Position numbers and translations under genes: made by a program
In this document: piece after piece, positions 1 through 8,067 of the stretch
Layout: every line of letters begins with the position of its first letter
Position numbering within the stretch: the stretch's first letter is position 1
Assembly: GCA_024637255.1 (NCBI GenBank)
Contig: JAGXFO010000015.1
Coordinates: 108,232-172,231, forward strand
Length of the DNA: 64,000 nt
Source of the DNA: Sulfurovum sp.
Lineage (GTDB): Bacteria > Campylobacterota > Campylobacteria > Campylobacterales > Sulfurovaceae
Direction: 5' to 3'
The notes under the pieces: model-generated
Told to the model about the DNA's origin: nothing
Seen by the model: only the letters and a program-made list of their open reading frames with translations
Databases searched by the model: none

Positions 1-139
1 TGAAACTTTCCCCTTTGCTTACAAAGTGAACATAAAGTGCACCTCTGTAAGGCTGCCCGCTTTGGGCTAAAAAAAGTAATTCTGGAGACATGTATTCTAT
101 TTTGGTGCCTTCTTTGACGTTCACTTTTCTAAAGTCCAT
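1..139 (-). CDS. Unidentified protein, N-terminal part only
   Basis: The gene runs off the left edge; only its first 46 codons are visible. The ATG at 139 lies three bases after the queF stop codon (TAA at 145-143), so the two are almost certainly co-transcribed and translationally coupled. The visible N-terminus begins MDFRKVNVKEG and shows no signal peptide, cysteine motif or nucleotide-binding loop. I do not recognise the family. The position next to queF makes a link to deazapurine or tRNA modification possible, but that is only contextual. Confidence 0.7.
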   Translation of the reverse strand, partial: MDFRKVNVKEGTKIEYMSPELLFLAQSGQPYRGALYVHFVSKGESF

Positions 140-142
140 TGT

Positions 143-652
143 TTATCCTATGCGTTGGGGGTTGATGTTTCTGTTTATAAATCTGTGTTTTTCTATTTCT
201 TTGTACTTTGTTTCGCCATTACTGAAGCTAAAAGCGGGGTGTATGCTGATATTTCCGCGGGGGTAAAACAACCCGAGTACTTCCAGATATTTGGGCGCCA
301 TCAGACGAACCAGATCTTTTCCTATCTTATTCACTACATCTTCATGGAACTCTCCACTATTCATAAAACTAAAAAGGTACAGTTTTAGAGATTTGCTTTC
401 GACCATCTTTATGTTTGGAATATAGTTAATGATGAGTGTGCCAAAGTCAGGTTGATGTGTCTTAGGGCATAGGGAGGTGAATTCGTCAGCATTTAGCGTA
501 ACCCAGTAATCCTGCTCAGGGTGTGCATTTTCAAAGGTTTCTAGCATTTGTGGAGTATAGGTATACTTATACTCAGTATGTCCAGAACCTAGCTGGCTGA
601 CTTCAGCAGCTCTCTTCTTCTGATATAATTCTTCTTCGCTTTGTTCAATCAT
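143..652 (-). CDS. queF: NADPH-dependent 7-cyano-7-deazaguanine reductase QueF
   Basis: Reduces preQ0 to preQ1 in cytosolic queuosine biosynthesis. At 169 aa it is the short unimodular QueF. The nucleophilic cysteine lies in SLCPKT, followed by the catalytic aspartate in QPDFGT, and the NADPH/substrate segment ESKSLKLYLFSF and the FHED motif are intact. It is transcribed leftward, with an unidentified gene starting three bases after its stop. The 150-bp space to the divergent DoxX gene must hold its promoter. Length and motifs match the family, so I see no reason for another call. Confidence 0.95.
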   Translation of the reverse strand: MIEQSEEELYQKKRAAEVSQLGSGHTEYKYTYTPQMLETFENAHPEQDYWVTLNADEFTSLCPKTHQPDFGTLIINYIPNIKMVESKSLKLYLFSFMNSGEFHEDVVNKIGKDLVRLMAPKYLEVLGLFYPRGNISIHPAFSFSNGETKYKEIEKHRFINRNINPQRIG

Positions 653-742
653 GCATGCTCCTTATACTAAATGCAAACAGGCGCATTTGCCTTTTTTGTC
701 TCTGCCCAATAGTTTTCCAAATAAGCAAGAATAGGAGAAATT

Positions 743-774
743 GTAACATAAGAGTTTAAAATACTTGCTATAAT
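743..774 (+). promoter_or_regulatory. Promoter of the DoxX gene, with a possible Pho-type repeat
   Basis: A perfect -10 hexamer TATAAT lies at 769-774. Upstream, GTAAC (743) and GTTTA (754) are exactly 11 bp apart and the second is 15 bp from the -10, the same geometry as the Pho-type promoters between 26 and 50 kb. The second half-site is imperfect and the site is isolated from the island, so it may be chance. Confidence 0.4.
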
Positions 775-803
775 AAGATACTTTAAAACACAAGGATTTT
801 AGT

Positions 804-1187
804 ATGTCAGAGAATATAGGAAAACTAATATTGCGGTTAATGCTTGGCGGCATGATGCTTTTTCACGGTATTGACAAAGCTTTACATGGAATTGTTCCCA
901 TCAAAGGATTACTGAAGTCTCATGGCATACCAGAAGTGCTGGCTTATGGAGTATATGCAGGAGAGATACTTGCACCTCTATTTTTAATTTTAGGGTGGCA
1001 AAGCAGATTTTGGGCAGGGGTTATTGCATTTAATATGCTGGCGGCTATTTATCTAGTAAAGATGGGGTCATTATTGAGTCTGGACGGGCAGGGGGCGTGG
1101 GCACTGGAAGTACCGATGTTCTATATGCTAACAGCGCTGGCTATTGTCTTTTTAGGTTCTGGCAAATATGCAATCATTAAGGATTAG
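804..1187 (+). CDS. DoxX family membrane protein
   Basis: A 127-aa integral membrane protein with four hydrophobic segments, opening with the family-typical RLMLGGMMLFHGIDK stretch and including a GEILAPLFLILG segment. DoxX-type proteins sit in the cytoplasmic membrane and are linked in different bacteria to quinone-dependent thiosulfate oxidation or to redox stress. The reaction of this small one cannot be read from sequence. It lies upstream of an exported methionine sulfoxide reductase with a 54-bp gap, which fits a redox-repair setting. Its own -10 is at 769. Confidence 0.85.
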   Translation: MSENIGKLILRLMLGGMMLFHGIDKALHGIVPIKGLLKSHGIPEVLAYGVYAGEILAPLFLILGWQSRFWAGVIAFNMLAAIYLVKMGSLLSLDGQGAWALEVPMFYMLTALAIVFLGSGKYAIIKD

Positions 1188-1241
1188 TATACCAATATTG
1201 CATACCGTTTGCGCATTATGTCAAAAAATAAAGGTTAGGTA

Positions 1242-2174
1242 ATGCAAAAAATAGTATGGGTATTGTTGTCTGTGGGCATTACATTTATTCTTGCAGAAGA
1301 TTTAAAGCCGTGGACAGCAAAATTGGATAATCTAAGTACATTTGAAAAGCATGTATTGATCGACAAAGGTACAGAGAGAGCATTTTCCGGTAAGTATGTA
1401 GATGCAAAGGAAGACGGAGTTTACACCTGTAAAGTTTGTGATGCTTCACTTTACAAGTCAGACGATAAATTTGATTCTCACTGCGGATGGCCAAGTTTTG
1501 ATGATGCTATCCCTGGCGCTATCAAAGAAACAAAGGATGCCGATGGCCACCGTACTGAAATCACCTGCGCTAACTGCGGTGCTCATATGGGGCATGTGTT
1601 TGAAGATGAGGGCTTGACTGCAAAAAATGTACGTCATTGTGTCAACTCAATCTCGCTCAATTTTCAAAAAAAGAAAGACGCAGATATGATGCTCAAAAAA
1701 GCCTATTTTGCAGGCGGATGTTTTTGGGGTGTGGAGTATTATCTCGAAAAGATTGAGGGGGTCAAAGAAGTGACCTCTGGGTTTATGGGCGGGCATATGA
1801 AAAACCCTGCCTATCATGATGTAGTGCGCAAAGAGACAGGACATTTAGAAACGGTTGAGGTACTGTATGATCCCTCTAGAGTCTCTTATGAGACATTGGC
1901 CAAAACATTTTTTGAGATACACGACCCTACTCAAGCAGATGGACAGGGACCAGACATTGGTAGTCAATATCTTTCTGCTATCTTTGTTGGCAGCAAAAAA
2001 GAACGAGAAACCATAGAAAGCCTGATAAAAGTGTTGGAAAGTAAAGGATTGAAAATAACCACCAAGGTTATGCCTGCAACACCTTTTTATAGTGCTGAAG
2101 CATATCATCAGAACTACTATGAGCGCAAAGGCTCAAAACCTTATTGTCATAGACGTGTAAAGCGATTTGAATAA
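1242..2174 (+). CDS. msrBA: Fused peptide methionine sulfoxide reductase MsrB-MsrA, exported
   Basis: Repairs both R- and S-methionine sulfoxide in proteins. The order is MsrB then MsrA. Residues 1-18 form a signal peptide, so it should work in the periplasm. The MsrB domain (about 25-145) has two zinc CxxC pairs (CKVC, CANC), the HCGWPSF loop and catalytic Cys in RHCVNS. The MsrA domain (about 150-310) has the GCFWG nucleophile and the GFMGG loop, and ends with the HQNYY motif followed by a late Cys likely to serve in resolving. Periplasmic fused Msr proteins are common in pathogens and Campylobacterota; the electron donor is not in this window. Confidence 0.95.
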   Translation: MQKIVWVLLSVGITFILAEDLKPWTAKLDNLSTFEKHVLIDKGTERAFSGKYVDAKEDGVYTCKVCDASLYKSDDKFDSHCGWPSFDDAIPGAIKETKDADGHRTEITCANCGAHMGHVFEDEGLTAKNVRHCVNSISLNFQKKKDADMMLKKAYFAGGCFWGVEYYLEKIEGVKEVTSGFMGGHMKNPAYHDVVRKETGHLETVEVLYDPSRVSYETLAKTFFEIHDPTQADGQGPDIGSQYLSAIFVGSKKERETIESLIKVLESKGLKITTKVMPATPFYSAEAYHQNYYERKGSKPYCHRRVKRFE

Positions 2175-2196
2175 AAACAGAAAAAATATTTATTTT

Positions 2197-2254
2197 GTGT
2201 TTATCATCCATTGAGAAAAGACATTGAGGTAGTTCCAAAAGCTTTGGATGTTTT
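2197..2254. repeat. 58-bp direct repeat, copy 1
   Basis: Identical over 58 bp to 2354-2411, at an offset of 157 bp. The second copy covers the last codons of the leftward globin gene, so this copy is a detached gene end lying between msrBA and the globin gene. It is non-coding here. Confidence 0.95.
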
Positions 2255-2353
2255 TCATAATATAACGCACTTAGAGCAAAGCTCCAGGCACTACGTTACC
2301 ACTGCGGCTACTTCAGCAGTAGGCTCATACGACTAGTCGTATTTTAGTCTTGA
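2255..2353. other. 99-bp structured segment between the direct repeats
   Basis: Contains three inverted repeats in a row: GAGC-aaa-GCTC, CTACT-tcagc-AGTAG, and a perfect 16-bp palindrome at 2327-2342 (ATACGACTAGTCGTAT). The last bases include the globin stop codon. No reading frame of note. It may be the scar of an inserted and lost element. Confidence 0.7.
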
Positions 2354-2808
2354 GTGTTTATCATCCATTGAGAAAAGACATTGAGGTAGTTCCAAAAGCT
2401 TTGGATGTTTTCTTCGGAGCTTACCCTCTCTTCAATGATGGGCTGCAAAGCTTCCTCAAAAGTGACAAGCCAATGCAGTCTTGCGTTGGGGGTGATAGCA
2501 AAGGGGGCATGCCTTCCTCTCATCTGCGGTGCACCACGGTTTTGGTTAAAATAAGGGGTGCCTCCGCAAATCTGTATAAAAAAATCTGCAGAGATCTGCC
2601 CAGCTTTTTTCATTACTTCTTTGTCTTTTGGAAATAGTTCTTTAATCGGACTTTCAAATAGACCCATATAAAATCTATCGAGTAAAGCACGCATGCCTTC
2701 TTCACCTATGTCTGTTAAAAATGCCGGGTTTGGTTTGGTTACTGGGGGGTTGATACCTTCCTGGTAAGAGAGTATTGAGAAATCTAAAGAGGATGTGCCA
2801 AAATGCAT
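2344..2808 (-). CDS. Truncated haemoglobin, group II-like
   Basis: A 154-aa globin. The motif MRGRHAPFAITPNA corresponds to the proximal-histidine (F8) segment of truncated haemoglobins of the GlbO type, and the flanking helices fit. I start it at ATG 2808, which has AAAAAGG about ten bases upstream, not at an in-frame upstream start 17 codons earlier. Such globins bind oxygen or NO in the cytosol and are linked to NO detoxification or oxygen handling. It is the last gene of a leftward group with a zinc-ribbon protein, YgjP and a lipoprotein. Its 3' end is duplicated at 2197-2254. Confidence 0.85.
   Translation of the reverse strand: MHFGTSSLDFSILSYQEGINPPVTKPNPAFLTDIGEEGMRALLDRFYMGLFESPIKELFPKDKEVMKKAGQISADFFIQICGGTPYFNQNRGAPQMRGRHAPFAITPNARLHWLVTFEEALQPIIEERVSSEENIQSFWNYLNVFSQWMINTQD
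2354..2411. repeat. 58-bp direct repeat, copy 2 (globin gene 3' end)
   Basis: Second copy of the repeat at 2197-2254. It encodes the C-terminal residues of the globin on the minus strand. Confidence 0.95.
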
Positions 2809-2870
2809 GATGCTGTGCCTTTTTAAAAAGGTTATAACATGAAATAGCTTAGGCGACAACTATTACAGTG

Positions 2871-3119
2871 TTAGCGACAGCCGCCCGTACCGCAATTATC
2901 ACTGTGTTCTACAGCAAAGCTATTGGTATAGCCGCATTCTACGCACTGAAAAGAGAGTAGTTTGGGTCCCGAGCATCCGCCTGATCTTTGATCGCTGAGT
3001 TCAATGCTTTTTTGCTGACATTTAGGGCAAAACCCTCGTTTAATTGTATCCAGCTGCTCTTTTTTTTCTTTAAGATAGTAGACATAGACAAACACAGATC
3101 CCAAAAGGATGAGCAGCAT
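2871..3119 (-). CDS. Small membrane-anchored zinc-ribbon protein
   Basis: An 82-aa protein with one N-terminal hydrophobic helix (LLILLGSVFVYVYY) followed by charged residues and a cysteine-rich domain: CPKC, then GGC, CVEC and a C-terminal NCGTGGC. It probably binds zinc or iron at the membrane surface. I do not recognise a named family. The annotated ATG at 3119 has no ribosome-binding site; an AAGGAG lies six bases before an in-frame ATC at 3146, which would give a nine-residue longer protein with a better membrane segment. Confidence 0.7.
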   Translation of the reverse strand: MLLILLGSVFVYVYYLKEKKEQLDTIKRGFCPKCQQKSIELSDQRSGGCSGPKLLSFQCVECGYTNSFAVEHSDNCGTGGCR

Positions 3120-3156
3120 GAAAAATATTAGGTAAAATGAATCGATAACAGACTCC

Positions 3157-3831
3157 TTAGGTAGTATAGTTTTTTAGTTCATCGGTGTGTGTTCTATAAT
3201 CAGGTAAATAGTTTTCAACAAGTTGCCAAAAATCTTTTTGATGATGTTTGTGTCTGATGTGTGCCAATTCATGAACAATGATGTATTCTATCACATTTAG
3301 AGGTAGTTTCATCATCATTGTGTTGAAACTCAAGATGTTTTTTCCACTACAGCTTCCCCACTGCCGTTTGGTTTTTCGAAAACGAAGACTGCTTGGCACA
3401 AGAGACATTTTTTCTGCCCACAAGTCTACATGGAAGGGTATATATTTTTGGGCTTCTCTTTTATAAAAAAGGTCTATATGGGTTTGAAAAAGTATTTCAT
3501 CATAGGTGTGATAACACAGTGTAAACTTTGAGCCATCAAACTTAAATTGCATCCTTTTTTTACTGTGCTGTATTAAGACAAGAGGGTAGGACATCCCCAT
3601 AAAATACAACTCTAGATTGCCAGAAAAGTCTAAAGCTTTACCTTTCTTATTGTGAAGCCGTTCTCTTGAGCGACTTATCCATGAAGCTTTTTTAAGTAAA
3701 AGCTGCTCTATCTTCTGCTGGGATACCTTTGGAGACTTGATAATGAGGTTCCCCCCATTATCAAACATAAGATAAATATGTTTAAGTTTTGGGTTTATAA
3801 TATGTATGTACTGCGACAAAAAACCCACCAC
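3157..3831 (-). CDS. YgjP-like metallopeptidase-fold protein (DUF45)
   Basis: A 224-aa protein with the zinc signature VHELAHIRHKHH and the family segment QWGSCS upstream of it. YgjP/DUF45 proteins have a SprT-like zincin fold; in E. coli the member has been linked to UTP pyrophosphatase activity, and others sit next to type I restriction loci. Here it lies seven bases after the MORN lipoprotein gene, in one leftward group. Function in this organism is unknown. All metal ligands (HExxH and a downstream His) are present. Confidence 0.85.
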   Translation of the reverse strand: MVGFLSQYIHIINPKLKHIYLMFDNGGNLIIKSPKVSQQKIEQLLLKKASWISRSRERLHNKKGKALDFSGNLELYFMGMSYPLVLIQHSKKRMQFKFDGSKFTLCYHTYDEILFQTHIDLFYKREAQKYIPFHVDLWAEKMSLVPSSLRFRKTKRQWGSCSGKNILSFNTMMMKLPLNVIEYIIVHELAHIRHKHHQKDFWQLVENYLPDYRTHTDELKNYTT

Positions 3832-3838
3832 CTTAAGA

Positions 3839-4288
3839 TTAGTTAGATAATTGATCGTTTTTGTACATCACTCTTGTGTGGATAGAACCATCTTTGTTGT
3901 ATGTTTGTGCAGGCCCATGCTTTAAGCCATTCAGATAGGTATAGGTCACCATCAGGTCACCATTTGGGTAAAATGCTTTCTGTGTGCCCTCTTTATTCCC
4001 ATTGATATAATTGAATTTCCAAAGTACGCGGCCTTCTTCGTCGTAGCCTGTCTCGATACCATGCTTAACACCATTTCTGATGGTTACTTCAGAGGTCATG
4101 TGACCAGTGTAGCCATATTGTTTGAGGATTCCGTTTTGCCCAGTGTTGTCATTCATGATGAATTCAGAACGTATTTTGCCACCGGTAAAGTATTCTTTTT
4201 TAACGCTTTTTCCTAAAAAACTAGGAGAGGTGCAGGCGCTTAGAAAAAAAAGTACAAAAATAGAAAGAAATAAAGAGAATTTGTTCAT
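3839..4288 (-). CDS. Lipoprotein with MORN / YwqK-type repeats
   Basis: A 149-aa exported lipoprotein. Residues 1-19 are a signal peptide ending in the lipobox LSAC. The rest consists of repeated units with GxxHG and G-x-K-E/H-G cores (VKHGIETGYDEEG, GNKEGTQKAFYPNG, GLKHGPAQTYNKDG), typical of the MORN_2 / YwqK antitoxin-repeat family. Such repeats mediate protein or membrane contact; no enzyme activity is expected. It is first in the leftward group ending with the globin gene. AAGG precedes the ATG at 4288. Confidence 0.85.
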   Translation of the reverse strand: MNKFSLFLSIFVLFFLSACTSPSFLGKSVKKEYFTGGKIRSEFIMNDNTGQNGILKQYGYTGHMTSEVTIRNGVKHGIETGYDEEGRVLWKFNYINGNKEGTQKAFYPNGDLMVTYTYLNGLKHGPAQTYNKDGSIHTRVMYKNDQLSN

Positions 4289-4515
4289 GAAATACCTTGA
4301 TATATGAAATATAAATATCAGTATACTATAAATTGCCTTTTTGATGAATACCGACTTTAATAAATGATCCAGCTTAGAAAAAAGATAACAAAATGCAGTA
4401 TAGTAAAAATGAAAAACACATTGAAAATATTTGTTTAAACAGCCTTTATTTTAAGGACATAGTCTATAAAATATTCGATAACGCGCAATTAAGGCGACCT
4501 AAAAAGGCATACAAA

Positions 4516-6405
4516 ATGGCAATTTCCCCAATCCCGGTAGACCAACGAGTTATTGATATCGATTCGCGTCGCTTTGCTTCTATAGAAAAAGCTTTGGTCG
4601 AATTGATTACAAACAGTGATGATAGCTATGCGCGGCTGGAAAAGAAAGGTATACAGATAACTGGAAAGATTCGTATACAGTATGAGCGACACCAGGCAGG
4701 CGCTTTGCTGATAGTCACTGACCAGGCAGAGGGGATGTCCTTTGAGCAGGCATGTTTTATTTTGACTTATGGAGCGGCTCATAGTTCTTTGGCACAGGGA
4801 GAAGGCGGAGGGCGCGGTTATTTTGGTCGTGGTTTAAAGCAGGCAATGTATGGTCTTGGTCACGGCTGGATCGAAACCATACGCGATGGACGGCTTTCGT
4901 GTATTGAATTATATCGGAGTGAAAATGGCGACTACCTGTATGATGATGGGGGCGGTGACCGACCCGCAGAAACAGCAGATTATGATCGTCTGGGCATTCC
5001 AGAAAATGGCACCCAGGTGACAATCGTCATAACAAACTCACAGGTGAATATCTCACGCTATCAGTCTGTTGTGCAGGCAGTGGCAAATAACATCTATTTG
5101 CGAGATGTGCTGCTGCGTAGAAATGTAGAGCTGGTGAATCTACGGCAGGGCAAGGAGGCGGAGCACAGCGGACCGGTGCACTATGAGGAGCCACCTTCCA
5201 TTCTGCTATTGGGTCCAGAACAGGTTGGGCATTTCGAGTATGAGCAAGAGACGTATCCCTTCGCACTTACTCTGAAGCGAGCACTGGATGCAGAATTGGT
5301 TTCAAGGGGAGATGAGAGAACGAATGGGCTAGTGATCCTATCTGGTATGGCAGTGCTTGACTGCCAACTGTTTGAATATGAAAACCAAATTGGAACAGAG
5401 TACCTTTTTGGTATGGTTCGCTGCCTGACCCTGGTTGAAAAACTCAGCCATGGTGTCGCCATTATCAGTGATGAAAGAGAGGGCTTAAATCATAAAGACC
5501 CCTTTGTAGCAGCATTTTCCAATGCCATCAGCATTATGATAGCCCCCTATGTATTGGCAGAGCAGGAGAAACTGAAGCATTTGGAGCGTGCCTCAACTTC
5601 TGATAGAACCGGTCATATGATTGAGCATCTTCTTCAGCGCATGAACTTGGCGGCAATCCAGGACCTAGGCATCATACTGCCTCCAGCCAGTATAAAAACA
5701 GCTGATGAGGCAGAAAATCCAGCCGCACTGCGTTTTACTACACCTTTCTATTATCGCAAGCCCAACCATCCTTTCCATGTTACCTTGTTGATTGATCCTG
5801 ATCAGTTTGTTGAGGATGAGATGCTAAGCTTTACCTGCGAGTTGGCAGACTCAATGCGCATTGAGCCCGCACCAGCTGCGATATCCATTGGCGAATTAAG
5901 CCGTAAGCAGCGGATTGAATGGACGATTACAGGTGAGGTGGCAGGGGATCGCGGAACAATCACGGCACGAGTCGGAAGCTATTTGGCCTGGTGCGAAATA
6001 GTGATAGCAGAGCACGCTTTCGGACATGGCCACGGCAGCACATCATCAGGCCACCCTATAAAAAGGAGGACACATGATCATGGAGCGGATATGTTTGTTG
6101 GGTATGAATTTCGCAACTTGAACAATGAGCTAGGTCGAGCAGTATATAGCGCCGATGAGCGGAAAATTATCATCAACACGGGTGCGCCAACGGTGCAACT
6201 GTATGTAGACGGCAGGGGACATTTCCGAGATTCTGCGAGACTGCTGCTGGCCGAACTTTTCATGGATGTGATTTCAGATGAACTAGCCCGACGCTTGATA
6301 GAAAGATCAGGACATGAAGGTAATGTTGAGGCCTATCATGCTGCCAAGCTAAATATCATCCGTCGATACGGCAGTGAAATCCATCTTTCTTTTTTAAACA
6401 CATAA
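4516..6405 (+). CDS. GHKL (HSP90/MutL/MORC-like) ATPase, probably acquired
   Basis: A 629-aa protein if started at ATG 4516 (AAGG eight bases upstream); the frame stays open to ATG 4393. The N-terminal third is a GHKL ATPase: N box VELITNSDDSY (about 27-37), G1 box TDQAEGM (about 69-75), G2/lid GRGYFGRGLKQA (about 98-110). The middle resembles an S5-type transducer, followed by an Ig-like beta segment and a helical C-terminus. MORC-like GHKL ATPases occur in restriction and phage-defence loci, but no partner nuclease is adjacent here. Codon use and GC are clearly higher than in all neighbours, and the 3' side of tRNA-Ser lies 100 bp downstream. Both signs point to horizontal transfer. Exact role unknown. 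Confidence 0.8.
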   Translation: MAISPIPVDQRVIDIDSRRFASIEKALVELITNSDDSYARLEKKGIQITGKIRIQYERHQAGALLIVTDQAEGMSFEQACFILTYGAAHSSLAQGEGGGRGYFGRGLKQAMYGLGHGWIETIRDGRLSCIELYRSENGDYLYDDGGGDRPAETADYDRLGIPENGTQVTIVITNSQVNISRYQSVVQAVANNIYLRDVLLRRNVELVNLRQGKEAEHSGPVHYEEPPSILLLGPEQVGHFEYEQETYPFALTLKRALDAELVSRGDERTNGLVILSGMAVLDCQLFEYENQIGTEYLFGMVRCLTLVEKLSHGVAIISDEREGLNHKDPFVAAFSNAISIMIAPYVLAEQEKLKHLERASTSDRTGHMIEHLLQRMNLAAIQDLGIILPPASIKTADEAENPAALRFTTPFYYRKPNHPFHVTLLIDPDQFVEDEMLSFTCELADSMRIEPAPAAISIGELSRKQRIEWTITGEVAGDRGTITARVGSYLAWCEIVIAEHAFGHGHGSTSSGHPIKRRTHDHGADMFVGYEFRNLNNELGRAVYSADERKIIINTGAPTVQLYVDGRGHFRDSARLLLAELFMDVISDELARRLIERSGHEGNVEAYHAAKLNIIRRYGSEIHLSFLNT

Positions 6406-6505
6406 GCCGTTAATTTTACACTCAATAGAAGAAGCGGATTTTTAAGTTGTAATATCGGCTGCACATTATGCAGATAGATATTTTTAGAGGTTTTTGTGAA
6501 TTGCA

Positions 6506-6593
6506 TGGCTGAGAGGAAGGGATTCGAACCCTCGGTGAGTTACCCCACACAGACGTTCCAGGTCTGCACCTTCGACCACTCGGACACCTCTCA
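6506..6593 (-). tRNA. tRNA-Ser (anticodon GGA)
   Basis: 88-nt class II tRNA with encoded CCA. The acceptor stem TGAGAGG pairs with CCTCTCA, the discriminator is G as in serine tRNAs, the anticodon loop CTGGAAC gives GGA, a long variable arm is present, and the T loop reads GTTCGAATC. Its 3' end faces the acquired GHKL ATPase gene. Confidence 0.97.
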
Positions 6594-6671
6594 TTGTACA
6601 TATGAAATATCTATCAATAAACAAAAAAGTTTTTTAGATTATTGCTTGAAGATATTAAGAAGATTGTAATA

Positions 6672-6768
6672 CCCCTCCCCAGATACCTGCGGCACACAGA
6701 AAAGAAAGGTGGGCTGCTATGTTCCCATCCTGACCCATTGTCTCTCAGTCCCGTTGCACAGGTCTGAA
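6672..6768 (-). ncRNA. ffs: Signal recognition particle RNA (4.5S type)
   Basis: On the minus strand the conserved helix 8 is visible: GGGTCAGG ... GGAA tetraloop ... AGCAGCCC, where Ffh binds. The outer helix pairs CAGACCTG near the 5' end with CAGGTATCTG near the 3' end. Small bacterial form without Alu domain. Ends are approximate. It sits between tRNA-Ser and an ATPase gene, all leftward. Confidence 0.9.
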
Positions 6769-6804
6769 AAGAGGCATGAGAATTTTAGCCAAAGCTAGCT
6801 TACA

Positions 6805-7884
6805 TTACTCTTCATCATGGATAACACTCCATTCATCAAAGGGCAATGCCTCAAAGTGTAGTTTCTCTATATCGTATTCGTAGGCGTTAGCTACGGTAAC
6901 GATAGTGACTTTTTGTATGCCGTACTTTTTGTAGAGGGAAAATTTATTTTGTGATTTTACCCAGAGACTCTCTTCGCTTTCAAATGGGGCAGGGATAATG
7001 AGTTCATTTTGTGCAGTGACATATCCATGTATGCCCAGTGTTTGTATTTCTGTGCCGTGTTTCATGAGCGACAAGGCTATCATGCTGTCAAACTGCATGA
7101 TGAAAGGTTGGCCCATGGTGAGGTATTTTGCAAAGGCAAAATCAAAAAGCAGCATTTTTTTCCCGGATTTTTGGTAGCGGTCTTCTATGAAAAATATGAG
7201 CCTTTCTTCGGTAAACAGTTTGACCGTTTTATATAGCCAGTCTTTGGAGACTTTAAATTTCTCTTTAGCGAAAGTGTATATCTGATTGGTGGTGAGGTGT
7301 TTGGTGTGGTGTTGAGAGAGGACAAGAAGCAACTTCTGTTCATTTTCATCAAAGGTGCTTCGCAAGAAAGTTTTCATAGACTGTATATGCGTTTTTTGTG
7401 ATCTAGCAAGAAGCGGCAGCGTACCCGAACGCAAGAAGTGGTTAAAGCCGCTACTTTGAGAAGTGCTAGGCTCAAAAGCAAGAAATTCTTCATAGTCTAA
7501 AGGAAAAAGTTCAACAGGACTAAGATCTTTATTGTTAAGGGGTATGCGCGAGAGGATGATAAGCCTTTCTACATTTGGAAAAACGGGAAGATATTCTTCC
7601 GTATAGTGGTCAAGTATAAGTAGTGTAATGCCTTCACGGTTAATGTACTGTTGCAGTGATGGAGTCGAGAGCGTGTTGAAAATGAGGTTAGGATCCTCGA
7701 TATCAATATATAGAATGGTGCTTCTGTCTTCTTCATGATGGATAAGATCCAGAACAATAGTCGTTTTTCCCGAACCGCGCGCGCCATAAAGATTTATATT
7801 GTCTTTGGGAGGAAGTTGGCATTTTCTTGGGACGTAGTCTTCAGTGGATAAGCGCTGATGATGATAATATTCAAGCAATTCCAT
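6805..7884 (-). CDS. AAA-type ATPase of unknown function
   Basis: A 359-aa protein with Walker A GARGSGKTT near residue 35 and hydrophobic Walker B-like strands (ILYIDIED, LLILDHY). The middle resembles the STAND/DUF4143-type ATP-binding proteins, followed by a winged-helix-like region (TTNQIYTFAKEKFKVSKDWLYKTVKLF) and a C-terminal domain with a nuclease-like beta pattern. The second methionine (7884) has GAGG nine bases upstream; the ATG at 7890 is too close to it. It stands alone between the SRP RNA and the divergent S10 operon. A role in DNA or partner-protein handling is possible; no named function is supported. Confidence 0.7.
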   Translation of the reverse strand: MELLEYYHHQRLSTEDYVPRKCQLPPKDNINLYGARGSGKTTIVLDLIHHEEDRSTILYIDIEDPNLIFNTLSTPSLQQYINREGITLLILDHYTEEYLPVFPNVERLIILSRIPLNNKDLSPVELFPLDYEEFLAFEPSTSQSSGFNHFLRSGTLPLLARSQKTHIQSMKTFLRSTFDENEQKLLLVLSQHHTKHLTTNQIYTFAKEKFKVSKDWLYKTVKLFTEERLIFFIEDRYQKSGKKMLLFDFAFAKYLTMGQPFIMQFDSMIALSLMKHGTEIQTLGIHGYVTAQNELIIPAPFESEESLWVKSQNKFSLYKKYGIQKVTIVTVANAYEYDIEKLHFEALPFDEWSVIHDEE

Positions 7885-7982
7885 ACACATTTACCTCGTA
7901 TGTTTCCTTATAAAAAGGAAATATTTTTTACGATTGTATCGTTTTTAGACTAAATAGTATTGTACCTTTCAAAAACTTTTGG

Positions 7983-8067
7983 TATAATTCGCGTTCCTAA
8001 ATTTATGTTAGGGGGTTTAAACCCCGTGTGTAGGCACCTAAGCTAACGAGTTCTTTAAAGGGTAAAT
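7983..8067 (+). promoter_or_regulatory. Promoter and leader of the S10 ribosomal operon
   Basis: TATAAT at 7983-7988 follows T-rich upstream sequence and no clear -35, as usual in this phylum. The leader of about 70 nt contains a perfect 14-bp palindrome GGGGTTTAAACCCC at 8012-8025, flanked by TTAGG and CCTAA that can pair outside it. This could be a target for feedback by a ribosomal protein, as L4 does in E. coli, but the structure is different and this is only a suggestion. Confidence 0.75.

Noticed and set aside
4300..4515. Attachment-site duplicate of the tRNA-Ser 3' end on the far side of the GHKL gene
   Set aside because: I looked for a copy of the T-arm and acceptor sequence here and found none; integration is supported only by composition and position.
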